Shown: positions 26,646-38,065 of the stretch, piece after piece
How the letters are laid out: each line of letters opens with the position of its first letter
How positions within the stretch are numbered: the first letter of the stretch is position 1
Origin: Tetranychus cinnabarinus
Taxonomy: Eukaryota > Arthropoda > Arachnida > Trombidiformes > Tetranychidae
Assembly: GCA_022266195.1 (NCBI GenBank)
Contig: WHVY01000003.1
Location: forward strand, 5,952,001 to 6,016,000
DNA: 64,000 nt
Direction: 5' to 3'
Position numbers and translations under genes: made by a program
Notes under the pieces: model-generated
Database searches by the model: none
Told to the model about the DNA's origin: nothing
Seen by the model: only the letters and a program-made list of their open reading frames with translations

Positions 26646-29600
26646 TTCATCCTTATTCACCTCACAAATAGTTTACCAAATTACAATGATAATAACAATT
26701 TTGATGGCATTTTGTTGCTTCTTCAATGCCAATCAAAACTGTATCTTGAAACTGTTGGTTTAAATGGTTTCAATTTTTACAGCTCACAAATCAATGAGCC
26801 AATTCAATCTGAATTCAAGTTGAAATCTTTTCACGATGACCTTTCAAATGTAACCTATTCAAAGTTGACTTTTGAAAAGGCCTAAAAAAACAACCTAAAA
26901 AATACAAGCTTTATAAGTTTCCAGAAAAAAATTATCTGAAAATAATTTCCAAAAAAAAGAGGCTTTGCTTTGACAATTTTTTCAGCTTTTCATGTTGACT
27001 CAAGTATGCATAAAAATAATGTAAATAAATGGTGAAACTTGATTTTAATTTACATTGGTTTACAACTTTACTTGGATTTGTTGAAACTGTTAAGATTTGA
27101 TTGTTTGTTCATATTGATTTCAACTGAATTCACTTGTATTCCAATTGCTCATGGTCAAGTATTAATTGAAGCTGATTGAGTTAAGATGATTGTATAATGA
27201 TGATTACAGCTACATGATACATTTCCTTTACCTGGATTATATTGATTTTATTTTCACTTTTCTTCTTCTTTCTTCTTCATCCTCGTTGTTTTTACCGTTG
27301 AAGAGCCAAGATAAATGATGATTATGTTGTTAACCTGTTTAAAACGACTACAATTGATCAATTGATCAAAGGTAAATGAAACAAGGAAAATCTGAACATT
27401 TTTAAGTCTAATCCTTTGTTTTGTATGACAAAAAAGTCAGAATTATTATCATTATCATAATGATGTTAATCACTTTATTGGTTTTATTTAATGGTCTAAT
27501 GTTGGGACATAATAATGAAATGAAACCCAATTTTGCATTCGTTTATCTTCATAATGATTGATCTAAAAGTATTGCTTTTCTTGCACGATTCAAAGCCATG
27601 AGTTTAAATGATATCTTCAATAACTGTAACATTGAAATGTGATTGTAATCATTCAACTAATTGTTTCAACTTTACAAAGATTTCAACCTAAAAACATTCA
27701 ATTCCGGTTGAATCTTTGTTCAGTTTGGGTTCAACTCGTTGCTTTGGTCGTCAATTGTGATTAAAATTGTTGGATTGCTAATGAATGTTTCATTTCAGAG
27801 TCTAGTCTTTGACTGTCTTGAAGCAAAGTTCAATGGGTATCATCAGGTTATCTTAACAAAAGTTACTTTTAATACAATAGCATTGTTATGCTGTAAAAAT
27901 CACTGATTCAAGTTGACTTCCTAAACCTCTGAGTTTCTTATCTTTCAACCTAAATGTCTTGATCCATTCAGTGAATCAAATTATTTTGCGTTTTTTTGGG
28001 ATGAGAATCAAATAAATACATTGGCTTTATTGAGGTTAGTGTTAAGATGAGATCCTAATAAACATTTGATTAAAGTCACTTTGAGACGACATTCAATGAA
28101 TGTTTTCATAGTCCAGATTTAGGAATGATGACTTATGAATATATGATGAGCAGGAAATGAAAAGAAAGGAGATAAAAGCATTGATTGATGATAAAATTGA
28201 AACAAATGGACAGTTAAATTGAATGAATAATGTGACTTTAGGCTAACCAAGAAATGCTTTTTTCCTTTACATTATTGTTGTCTCTTTTTTGTCTGTTTAT
28301 ATGCTGTTCACTTTAATGTGTATTGATATGAAATGATATGGAAACAAATGATAATATGAAAAATATTGAACATGAAAAAGGTGAAATGAAAATATTGATG
28401 AAAACGTCTCAAGATTGGTGCATTTTGTGTGGTTACTGGATGATGAAAAATAAATGTAAAATGTAATATTTGTGGACATTGAAATGAATTTTTTTGTTTC
28501 TTTTTCATGGAAAAAATATTTCATGTTTACTTTAAAATTGAACAAAAAAAAAGATGACTGACCATCAACAATACAAAATAATTGTCAAAGAGATACAAAA
28601 ATGTCTCATCAATTGAAAAATCCAACAAGTCAACAAACCAATTAACTGTTCATCATCACATAAATCTGGTAAAAGATGGGTTAAACTGATGGTTAAACAT
28701 TAATGATGAAAGGTTCATTAAACAAATATCATCTGGCTCATTAAATTGTGACAGTTAAGTTAAATGTTTAAATATACTGGGCCAGTTGAAAGTATAAAAT
28801 ATTAACAAAAATGGGTTCAATTGTTTCACTTTTCTCATCCTTAACGTTTTCTGGTTTTGTCCATTTTCATTATTCATCAAACCTCACCTTTAGATGGTCA
28901 GCTTTTACCAACTTTGGCACTTCAAAAGTGTTGTCCATTTGTTTTAATTAAATTATGTTTAGGTTTTAAATTCAACTGAAGGGACATTAATCAAATTATC
29001 AAAAATTACAAGGCACTCTATGCAATGTTGATACAATCCCATAAAGACCCGTTTCTTAATGTTTTTGCCTTTCACTTACAAGACTTTTTTAATTTCTGGT
29101 TATTTCTGTGTTTTAATGTTAATAGATTGACTAAATTGTCAACAGATTATTAACTGATTGTTAACCAATTGTCAATATTGAATCTTGACTAACCGAGAAT
29201 CAATTAAGTGCTATGTTTAGCTTTTTGTCTGTAATCTTTGATCTTTCATTCAACATCTGTAAATGTTCACCTCGTTAAATGATCCTTGTATGGGTTTATT
29301 GTATTTGATTGTTTACCATAAGTGGATTTGATTTGCTAATTTTATTCAACTCTAATGGAACCTTTAATGGTCAACTAAAGACTGACCAACAAATCAACAG
29401 AAAGTGAAAAGAAACCAGAAAGTCATACTTTATTATCAAGGGCAAGGCCTACCATATCAATTTATATTGAAATATAAATTTTGGTCTCTGGTTGTCAGAA
29501 GAGTTGAAGTTATGAAACTCAAAAAATAGATGATAAAGAAATGAAAGACAAATGTTTCAGCTGTCATCAACATCAACAATTTTCATTGTCTGAGCAATAC

Positions 29601-30965
29601 CTTGATTGTCATCTAGCTTCATATGTAACTGACAATCTTTTACCAAATTATAAACATTTTTAACCTAATTTTTGGTCCTCTTCAATCATTTCCTTCGGTA
29701 ATCCTTTTAAGTAACCTAGTTATGATCATCAAAATCAGTCAACACCCAGAATTAACTTAATCTTTCAACAAATTGAACCACACAAATAACAATACAATAA
29801 CAACAATTGCATTAATCTACACTTGCATACATTCGCTTATTTGCTTTTTCAGCGATTCGTATATTTAGCATTTAATATTTAACAATTCTTTGATTGAAGT
29901 TTATGTGAATAAAGATATCATGGACAATTATTTAGCGTATTTGGAGGTTACGAACGCTTATGTTTATTAAAGTGTTTTTCCGCTTACATCTGTAATGTCT
30001 TAAAAAGCAGAAGGAGTATTTAGGTTCAAAAAAGGATTTTAACTCTAAGAAATCAATTATATTCTTCCCATACAATCACGGACACCATTTGTAAGAATCT
30101 TCACAATCGATTGATACCAATATTAGTTGTAAACTAACGATTTCAATCAGATTGATTGTCTGGAACGTTTTGCTGTCATCTTGTAAGCAATAAATGGTAG
30201 TAATAAGTAATAACCAATGTGACAGAAGCTAAAGCTTTCAACTTTTGGATTTCTTATTCTGACGACGGTTCTTTTATTATGAATTTGTATCTTTTCGATG
30301 TCCATTGTTTACAACCTATTCAATTCAAAATTTCACGCACGGTCTTTTCGCGTCAAATTGTGGCTAAAATTAAAGGGTTCTGCATGATATTGTACGAACT
30401 AATGATTGACTTCGGTGACTAAAAATATGTTGAGCTTTATTTTTTCAGTCTCATGACGTTTTGGTTTCTGTTGGAGGATGAATAAGTGCCAAAGTGGCTT
30501 CGAGTTAAGAGTGCTCATAAGTCATGTCGAAGTTTGATGAAGTTTTGATTGACCATAAAACGGCATCTTTTTAGTGAGCTTGATTGGCTCTTGGTAATCA
30601 AAACAGTTCATATTGCTGTAAGGCCAAAAAAAGATCAATAATTTTGGGTCGCACAACAAATTTAATAATTCAATTCAATGTTATTCATTTTTGCTTTCAC
30701 TTGGTGGCAATCAATTTCGGTCAAAAATTGCCGAACAATTGAATTAACATTCTATTGAACAATTGTATGTTTTGTTTTCATGAAAATAGACTGATAAAAC
30801 CGAAGAAACTGGACAATTGTTAGTTATAAATGATCATGTTTCTTTATTCGGTGTATCCATAGTTTTCATTGATCCTTTTGTTGCAGTGTTTTTGAACAAA
30901 AAGCCATTGGTGTTTGCTTACCAAAGCAAAATCACATCGATTGCTAGATCAACAATTTGATTGTA

Positions 30966-32161
30966 ATGAAGAGGATCATTTCCAGTCAAACCTTAAAAGT
31001 CTCAGATAAAATGTCTAACCCAAAACCTCTAAATGAACCGAACCAAGTGATCTTGGATGGGTACATTTTGCCCTCGAAATACATACTTGGACCTGCAACT
31101 AAAATAGTACTCTTATTGACCGTAGCTTATGTTGCAGCTTATTTTGTCTCATACGCTTCGCTTTCTCTGTTCCGTACTTGTAAATACACGACAAAGATGG
31201 TTATATTTATGTGTGCACATGACGCTGTGGATGCATTCACTGTGCTGTGTGCTGGCTTGGTGATCATTTTTGGCACCAATATGGAACACTTCAGAAAATT
31301 CATTTCCACCATTCAACTGCTGTCCCTTGAAACGGACAGATCAGCAGTTCGAACAATTAAACAAAATCGTACTATTATTCAAGTTCTTTTGCTTGTGATT
31401 CTCATCTTTTTTATGAGTACTTTCTTTGTAAAAGAAATGAGTTCATCAATTGATACCGTAAAGTCATTTGTATTCATCATCGATTGCATTCATCGTTTAC
31501 TCTACAGATCTGGCATATTATTCACTCTGAACATGATTTGCAACATTTGCGTTTGTCTAAAGGCTGCTTTTAATCAGATCAATACACAAATTACCAACCT
31601 GAATACAACATCAGATCATTCAAACGACCATTTATTCGATAGAATCAAAGATTTAAGGCAAAAGTATAGTTACGCAGTTCGATCGACTCAAAGTGCTGAG
31701 AAGTTGTTTCGATGTTACATTACAATATTCTATATGCAATACTTTTTTTACGTTACCATGAACAGTGTTATGTCATTTGGACCAAAGACGAGCATAGATC
31801 CGTTTTGGTTGCTTTACATATTGCTTGATACAATTCATTTCATCATTTTGACTCACCATTTAGTTTCAGTGAGCAATTTATCTCGTGAAGGATTGGAAGA
31901 CTTGTATGAACTTTCGTTTAAATTAACCACGACCGAATCACGTCATGAGGTGAGCGAAATAAAATTGTAGTTCACTGAAATGATTGACTTTTTACTTTTC
32001 AATTTTTCTCTTAGAATGACATCTTTATAGCGCGAATGGCGCTCAGTGATGTTGGCTTTACTTTCGCCAATCTCTTTACCATAAACAACAATTTCATTAC
32101 ATCGTTATTTAACCTCTCATTAACCATCATCATTACCTTAGCAAGTTTCCTTTACCAATGA
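30966..32161 (+). CDS. Gustatory-receptor-family 7-TM chemoreceptor
   Basis: Two exons, 30966–31949 and 32015–32161, join in phase 0 (CATGAG|GTGAGC ... TCTTAG|AATGAC) to give about 376 residues. Several hydrophobic spans are visible, beginning with KIVLLLTVAYVAAYFVSYAS and later FFMSTFFV, TLNMICNICV and WLLYILLDTIHFIILTHHLV. The last exon carries the diagnostic C-terminus: GFTFANLFTINNNFITSLF, then a hydrophobic helix ending SFLYQ. That matches the conserved TM7 region of arthropod gustatory receptors, including the phase-0 intron just before it. Members are ligand-gated cation channels of taste neurons and the ligand cannot be inferred. ATG 31011 is an alternative start that removes 15 residues. 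The gene stands alone, with no tandem paralogue in the window. Confidence 0.85.
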
Positions 32162-34004
32162 AAGTTAATTGTCTTTGAGAATTAAAATTTCAATGAATAC
32201 TGAACACGCACTGAAACTCTGTACGAAAATTCACTCCATTAAAATCGTTCACAATATCGGAATCTGAATAAAGTTACTTTTCAAAAGATCAATGAGTAAA
32301 TTCAATTTTAATGCGACTTTAGAGCGACTTAGTTTTTAAAGTTTACACAAATAATGATTTTGTTTTTCTCATAATTTGGGTTTCAATCTTGTTTATATTA
32401 TTTTATTTTGGCTCGTAAATTGGTTTAGTTTTTTTAACTGTGTTCAACACTTGGCTCAACTTTGAAAATTCATCATCATCAACTCGTGAACTGTTTAATT
32501 GCATTCTTGAGACACTTTTACCTGGACTTTTCGAGTTGAACTTCAGAGTTATGCTTGATCACTCAACTTGAGTATCTTAATTTTTTTTCCTCTGTTAATT
32601 AACAAAATATTATTTTGCATCATTTACTTTCATCATTATTCATGGAGAGAATGTGAATGATTAAGAGAAGAATGGTGAATATTCATTGTAAACAAGGATT
32701 AGTGAAATTCCTGAAGGACTATGATGTCTGCTAATGTATATGACTATAATTGCATAACGATGTCTAACATAATCTACATTGATTACCAAAAGATTCATTA
32801 TTCATGTTTTCAAGTTACATCGCTTGATTATTCACCTAACAATTTGTCAGCATAAACCTAGCTTCCTAGCTCTGTATTTTATCCAACAGCTGTGCGAGTA
32901 CTGATTAATTTTGATATATTTCTGCTCTGGTTTTCAGGTTGAAATTGGCAATCGAGAAGATGGAGTCATCTTGGTCCAGTATGCGGTGATCCCGATGAAG
33001 GTACTAGTCATCTGTGTTCATTGGATCAAGTATGGCTGTTGACTCTCGGGCAGGCTGAAACTGACTTGGAATCCTTTCAAAAATGTTTGTCATCCTGTTT
33101 CTGTGGCTAATAAATTTCATGGAAAATGATTAATACATTTTTGGCTATTCTCGAGTTTCAATTTGGTGTCAAAAAAACAATTATTAACCTCAGTGTTGAT
33201 GATCTAATGTTAAAGATACAAAAGGTAAGTTCATTTTGTGTGTTTCTTGTTGTTGATGTATTTCTTGTCATCACACCAACCTTGATCATCTTTGCAAATA
33301 ACTTTTCATCCCTTTTGATCATTATTGTACTCTTTTTTTTATCATCAACATTATCATCATTTATTGTACTCATCATCATGACTCTTCAGGGCCCTATTAA
33401 GGACATAGTATTACTTAACAATAATAAAAAGTCTCAAAGTGAAGGATTTACTTACAAGCAATTTCAATCGATTGGAATCTCTTCTTGTTTCCTTTGTCTT
33501 CTCCTTCTTCTTCAACAATCTTTTATTCTGCTCTTCACTCAAATTCATGGCCAAGATAAATTAAGGTAAAGAAGGTGAAATGTTAGATGATGATGTTGAT
33601 GATGATGATGATTGCCACTTCCTTAAAGCTTTCCTCTCTAATATTGTGTACATCATCATTCACTAGGGAGAAGCTAATAAACGGTGAAGAAAGTTTAATT
33701 TTACACCTAAAATGTTTTTACTACTCAAATGATGAATCTAGTTCCATGCTTAATCTAAAAATTGAATTACTTTCCATTTTCATTTGTCAGAATTATTTAA
33801 GAATAAAACATTTTTATAATCATTTCGAATTGCGCGGGGCTCTTGGCGTTTAGTCTTTTAGCTCAACAGTTCATTAGCTTTCTTTGGCTTTAGAATATCT
33901 TGTTGTTTTTTCGCGTTAACTGGACGATCTCCTGATTTTTTAATTGTTTATTTATTTGTTTAAATTTGTAGATTGTTATAATTTGTTATCTAGTTAATAA
34001 CATC
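32162..34004. other. Intergenic stretch with one possible orphan exon
   Basis: Between the gustatory receptor and the coiled-coil gene the sequence is AT-rich except at about 32940–33110, which is described separately. The 147-codon frame at 33126–33569 is dominated by Ile/Leu/Ser runs produced by ATC repeats and is not credible. The last 170 bp, including a GC-rich spot near 33830–33845 (GCGCGGGGCTC), probably hold the promoter of the coiled-coil gene. Confidence 0.5.
32943..33110 (+). pseudogene. Possible orphan exon or gene fragment, Cys-rich
   Basis: A 55-codon open stretch with unusually balanced base composition runs from just after TGA 32940 to TAA 33108–33110. It encodes a Trp/Cys/Asp-containing segment (WSHLGPVCGDPDEG ... 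CLSSCFCG), unlike the low-complexity frames around it. A good acceptor, TTTTCAG, ends at 32937, but entering there in this frame meets the TGA at once. This is therefore a broken fragment, or a downstream acceptor is used. Family unknown. Confidence 0.3.
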
Positions 34005-35037
34005 ATGTTTTCACCGATTTCCTCGCTGCGTGATGGATCCTTTCTTACTGGCAAGCAATTAGTTAACAAAATACGAGAGTTTAAGGAGGTGAGTAATTTT
34101 ACTTTTCAAACTTCACTAACGGTAGTTGTTTTTATTTTATATTTTGTATTTATTATTTATTTTTTGCTTTTGATTTTTATTTAAATAGGAACATAAACTC
34201 AAGAAGAATCTCAACGTTTCCAAAGACAAAATAATAGTGCAACTTCTGGGTGAAATAAAGGAGTTAAAGTTGCAAGTTGAGTCTAGTGATTACAAGCTTA
34301 GTCTCAATGAAGATTTGATTGCTTCACAAACTTCAGTAATCGAAGATTTAAACACCAGAATTGAAAGACAATCCTCCAGGATAAAGGAGATTGAGCAATC
34401 TTCCTATGAAAACCAAAATTCTATCATTTCTAAACAGTCAACAATTTCAAGTTTAGCTTCTAAGTTGGATGAGGCAAAAAAGATCATTGACGATCAAAAC
34501 TATGCTCTTGAACAATACAAGGAAAAAATGTACAACATGAAAACAGAGTTCGAAAATATAAAGAAAGCTTTAAAAGAAAGATATTTAGAGAGATTGGAAC
34601 AAGCCGCCAAAGAGATGGAAGAAGAGCGAGAAAAAATGAATAAAAAGTTAAAGCAGACCAGAGAGTTTTACGAAGCTGAAGGAAATGACTATAAAAAACA
34701 AATCAACCAACTAATTGAGGAATTGGATCTTCTTAGAAGGGCTGATTTCAATATATCAAAGCCAACGCCAGCGAAAGGTCGAAGACGAGGTGGCTTAGCA
34801 GCCTCTAGAGATTTCAGTGAACTTAAGGTTCGAAGAGGTCGATCTCAAGCTGCTAAAGCTAAAAAACAAGACAATTCAAAACCAGGATGTTCTAAAGAAA
34901 CTGTTGAAACATCAGAACAAGAAACAATTGCTGGTAGCAAAGAGTCGCCAGATAAAGAGGAAATAAGATCATTATCCCCAATGGCGTGGTTGTCTCCGAA
35001 TCACTGCAGAATAGAAGACGACGACGACAATTTATAG
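34005..35037 (+). CDS. Coiled-coil protein with basic and acidic C-terminal tail, function unknown
   Basis: Exon 1 (34005–34088) and exon 2 (34189–35037) join in phase 0 (AAGGAG|GTGAGT ... AATAG|GAACAT), giving 310 residues. The N-terminus, MFSPISSLRDGSFLTGKQLV, is followed from about residue 25 to 195 by a long heptad-rich coiled coil (ELKLQVESSDYKLSLNEDL, then EQAAKEMEEEREKMNKKLK). A basic patch follows (KGRRRGG, KVRRGRSQAAKAKK) and then a Ser/Glu region ending EDDDDNL. SP-type sites (LSPMAWLSP) near the end suggest proline-directed phosphorylation. The layout resembles centrosomal, spindle or chromosome-associated coiled-coil proteins, but I cannot name one. A GC-richer promoter with GCGCGG lies about 170 bp upstream. 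Confidence 0.75.
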
Positions 35038-36020
35038 ATTGAAAGATTTCCCAAAAGGTTCAGTAATTCAAATCATTGTTCTTAAATTAGAAAATTTATT
35101 AGAAAGCAAAAAATTGTTCATATTCAATAAAATTTGTTTGAAAAATGAAATCTTTTTTGAATAATTAACATTTAAATAACATGAAAGCAGAAAAAAATAA
35201 AAAAACTGAGTAACGATGAAATTAGTTTGATCTTTAACCAGTTTTACCATTGAGGGATAAAACCAATAACATGGACTAGTCTGCCTAGCCACTTACTAAA
35301 GTCCGGACAAGCTAATTGAGGGCCATGGGAAAGGCCTGGAAGGGCCCAAGATGAGGTGTAAGATTGTTAAAGGGCATTGACATTAGATAATTTTTGGGTG
35401 GAATAACAAGTTGATTTGACCTTAACCTAGAGAGATCCCTTCGGGAAATCATTGAATAAAAGATTGATAAACATTTTTAAATAGTTAAAAAGCATCAACA
35501 ATCAAGAGGCAAGAAAACTGGATTCACTCGGACAGGTCTTTAAATATGTAATTTTTTCAGTAAAAAAAGAGAGAGATACTTATACACTGTATAAGTGATT
35601 CACTTTCTTGATAGTGAAAGAAGATTGTAAGATGAATTGAACTTGATCATCTTGTATTTTAGCAAATAGTTCACGGAAGAGATTCTTCATTTTTTTTCTG
35701 CTCACTTAAATGACCAGAGAGGAAAGATGATGATGATAATTAAAGAAAGGGCAGACCCCGAACTTGTCCACCCTTAGAAAAGATATTGATGTTGCTGATG
35801 ACGATGTAGATGAGGATGATGATTACCTTGTTTCACTTTTTTTCCGGATTCTCTTCTCAATTGCGTATATATATAAAAGACTTGATTTCTGTTCAATTTT
35901 GATCATTCTTTAGTTTCAAATCAGTCTGAATTTTGTTGTTGCTTTTTTACCATTATTGGTTATTACAGTTACCAAATTTATCTCCTTGTTTCTCTTGTTA
36001 TCCAATTAAAGTGACCAAAA
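35038..36020. other. Intergenic; odd GC-richer patch and a TATA promoter at its right end
   Basis: The 3' flank of the coiled-coil gene is followed at about 35280–35460 by a patch of unusual composition (GGGCCATGGGAAAGGCCTGG and GATCCCTTCGGGAAATC), with a smaller one near 35750–35775. Neither contains a useful frame. The right end carries the TATA box of the next gene. Confidence 0.5.
35866..35878 (+). promoter_or_regulatory. TATA box of the small secreted-protein gene
   Basis: TATATATATAAAA lies about 145 bp before the start codon at 36021. An arthropod-like initiator (TCAGT) is present near 35922, and other candidate starts lie about 30 bp downstream of the TATA. A strong TATA box is uncommon for the housekeeping genes beside it, so this gene is probably tissue- or stage-regulated. 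Confidence 0.6.
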
Positions 36021-36523
36021 ATGCATATCAAATATCTTTTAATTGCTTGTGTTCTCATCTTTGCTCGAGCTTCCCTTGCCTCTGAGTCTGCAAGACGAAA
36101 ATCAGAAGATGAAATGTCAGATAATGCTCTCAGTTATGACCATAAGGATGTTTCCAATCGATCAGGTTTCATGTCACTTATTCAAGATGCCACAGTTCCA
36201 ACTTTTCTCGTCATGGGTTTAGCAACAATAGCTGCTGCTCTTAGTAGTGTAAGTATTGAAATATTTTTTTCTTGTTCCACCATCAATTCAATAACTGAAT
36301 TTATCTTCATTCTTTCTCTCGTCTCATCTCTTTTAATTAGTCTAAGACTGAAGGTAAATTACGTGTAAGACGATCACCAACAACTAACTGGTCAAATAAT
36401 TTGCTCAAAATCCTGGGTAATGTACAAAAAGCTGTGGAAAAATATCAACAATTGGAAAATGAAATTGCCAATGAACTTGATGATGATATGGTTCGTGATT
36501 TCTCTCCTAAACCAACAGAATAA
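36021..36523 (+). CDS. Small secreted or membrane protein with signal peptide and furin-like site, function unknown
   Basis: Exon 1 (36021–36248) and exon 2 (36341–36523) join in phase 0 (TAGTAGT|GTAAGT ... AATTAG|TCTAAG), giving 136 residues. Residues 1–20 form a clear signal peptide ending ARASLA. A polar segment follows, then a hydrophobic stretch at about 57–76 (VPTFLVMGLATIAAALSS) that could be a membrane span or a buried helix. RVRR at 84–87 is a furin-type cleavage motif followed by SP, so residues 88–136 could be released. That part is amphipathic (NLLKILGNVQKAVEKYQQL) and ends acidic with PKPTE. Reading through the intron gives a different C-terminus and is unlikely. The family is not recognised. 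The 3' end converges with TAF8. Confidence 0.7.
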
Positions 36524-36976
36524 ATTTGGTTTAACGTTCTCGTTATCTAAATATCATTACTCAACACTTTCATCATTGCCATAAAAAGTTTTTTTATACA
36601 TAATCATTTATTTATTACTATTGAACGTTTATATTTTAAATAAATTGAATTGTTGACGCATTTTTATTCTATATTTGCGAAATATTGACCGAGAAAAATT
36701 CCCTAACCAGTATGAAAGTTGAGTAAATTGAAAAACGTAAAATGCAAAATAGCTATCTACAATAACGATATGTTAGCTCTTTTACTCGGATTGAAATTAA
36801 TAAAACAAACAAAATATCACCATAAGTTTGTTTGTTTTTCAATTATTATATTTTAAAGTGATTGTAAACTTAGTTATTTATCTAAAAAACTCGTTTATAA
36901 TCAAATTGTGAATTATACAAAATGGTATAGATAAGGCGGTGTAGTGAGACGAAAAAATTCAAGAAAGTTAACAAGG

Positions 36977-38060
36977 TCAAGAAAGTGAAGCATTATACAG
37001 CTTTGGTTCTCTTAGATATGGATTGTCTAGAACTTCAGATTCAGTAGTATTGTTTTCACCTGCGGCATTTGACTTTTCACCAGTATCACCTCCTTGTGCT
37101 TCATCTGATGTTGACGTTTTGAGTGATTTTCTTGGTGATTCTTTTTCTTCCACAGTACTGTCATCTTCGTCTTCGTCTTCAAAAATTTGATCCTTAGGTA
37201 AAAGTGCCTCTAAATAAACATTAGATCTTAATTTAAGTTCAATTAAAGGGTAAAGGTTAGTTAGTTGTTCATCCGGGAAAAGCGAGTGTGACAATGAGTT
37301 TTCTCCTGTCTTGGCCATAAATCTGGTTAATGCTCTTTCAACATCACGTTTTTGTGTAGCTGATTTTTCTCTGATAGCTTCATACTCCGTAACAGGTTGT
37401 TTGTAAGTAGGAGTTCTAATATAAGCGTGAGCATCTGTTTCATTTAAAATAAAGTGAGGTAAATTATTAGAAAAAGAAAAGATAATTAGAATGAAAAGAT
37501 AAAGAAAAAGAAAAATCAATCATCAAGATTCAAACTTTTCCTTTTTTAAAACTGAAGCAAATGCAAGCTTGTAACTGTTTCCCGCGTAAACCTAACACTC
37601 GATAAAATTAAATATCATAGAAATCCGGGCAATTTCAAGCTATCTCAGTTAGTTTAAATTGTTTTAGAAATGAAGTACCTGGAAAGGAAGGGAAATAATC
37701 CGGAATGTATGGTGGTAGAGGTTTCTTTTCTCCCGCTTGTAAAATCTTAGGAGTAGGTTGACTAGGCGCTTTCCCTGGTGGTGGTAACGCAATCCTCTCA
37801 GATCTTCTAGCATAATCAGGAATAGAATCCGATCTTATCCCTAAACAAACCAAAGCTATGTCAATGTCAGCAACATTCGGTTCAGTTCGTCCTCCGTGTT
37901 CACAATATTGGCGACTGGTCCGTCCAATCTCAAAAATCAATGCTTGTAACATCTCAAGAAGAGATTCAACTGCCGGTTTTTCAGCATAAGCGAAACCATT
38001 TTCACGACAAATTGCACAGATGGATGAAAATAATATTTTGCGTCTGACTGAACCATCCAT
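36977..38060 (-). CDS. TAF8: TAF8, TFIID subunit 8 (histone-fold)
   Basis: Exon 1 (38060–37679) and exon 2 (37434–36977) join in phase 1 (CCAG|GTACTT ... AACAG|ATGCTC), giving 279 residues. The N-terminal histone fold (about residues 5–85) pairs with TAF10 in TFIID. The family's proline-rich motif follows (KPLPPYIPDYFPSFP), and across the junction comes DAHAYIRTPTYKQPVTEYE and RDVERALTRFMAKTGE, the characteristic TAF8 C-terminal domain. Length matches the family (about 300). The acidic Ser/Thr-rich tail is typical and variable. A 5'-UTR intron is likely (38082–38264: donor CAG|GTAAGAC, acceptor TCGTAG). This gene's promoter and leader have been copied to 45.4–46.0 kb. Confidence 0.95.
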
Positions 38061-38065
38061 ATTTA

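Larger units (their letters stand above)
25379..30965. other. Mostly empty intergenic DNA upstream of the CUB/lectin gene
   Basis: It contains the divergent upstream region of the CUB/lectin gene, TAT/ATT and ATC simple repeats near 25985–26050, and one weak two-exon coding candidate at 26274–26645. The rest has no frame with the codon character or motifs of a gene. The 67-codon frame at 30219–30422 looks like chance. Confidence 0.5.

Noticed and set aside
26483..26671. Lys/Arg/Glu-rich frame resembling a nuclear localisation region
   Set aside because: GAA/AGA simple-sequence translation inside the intron of a weak candidate gene.
30219..30422. 67-codon frame upstream of the gustatory receptor
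   Set aside because: No splice link to the receptor and no chemoreceptor motif. It probably occurs by chance.
33126..33569. 147-residue hydrophobic plus-strand frame
   Set aside because: Composed of runs of Ile, Leu, Ser and Val from ATC/TTT repeats. No receptor or transporter signature.
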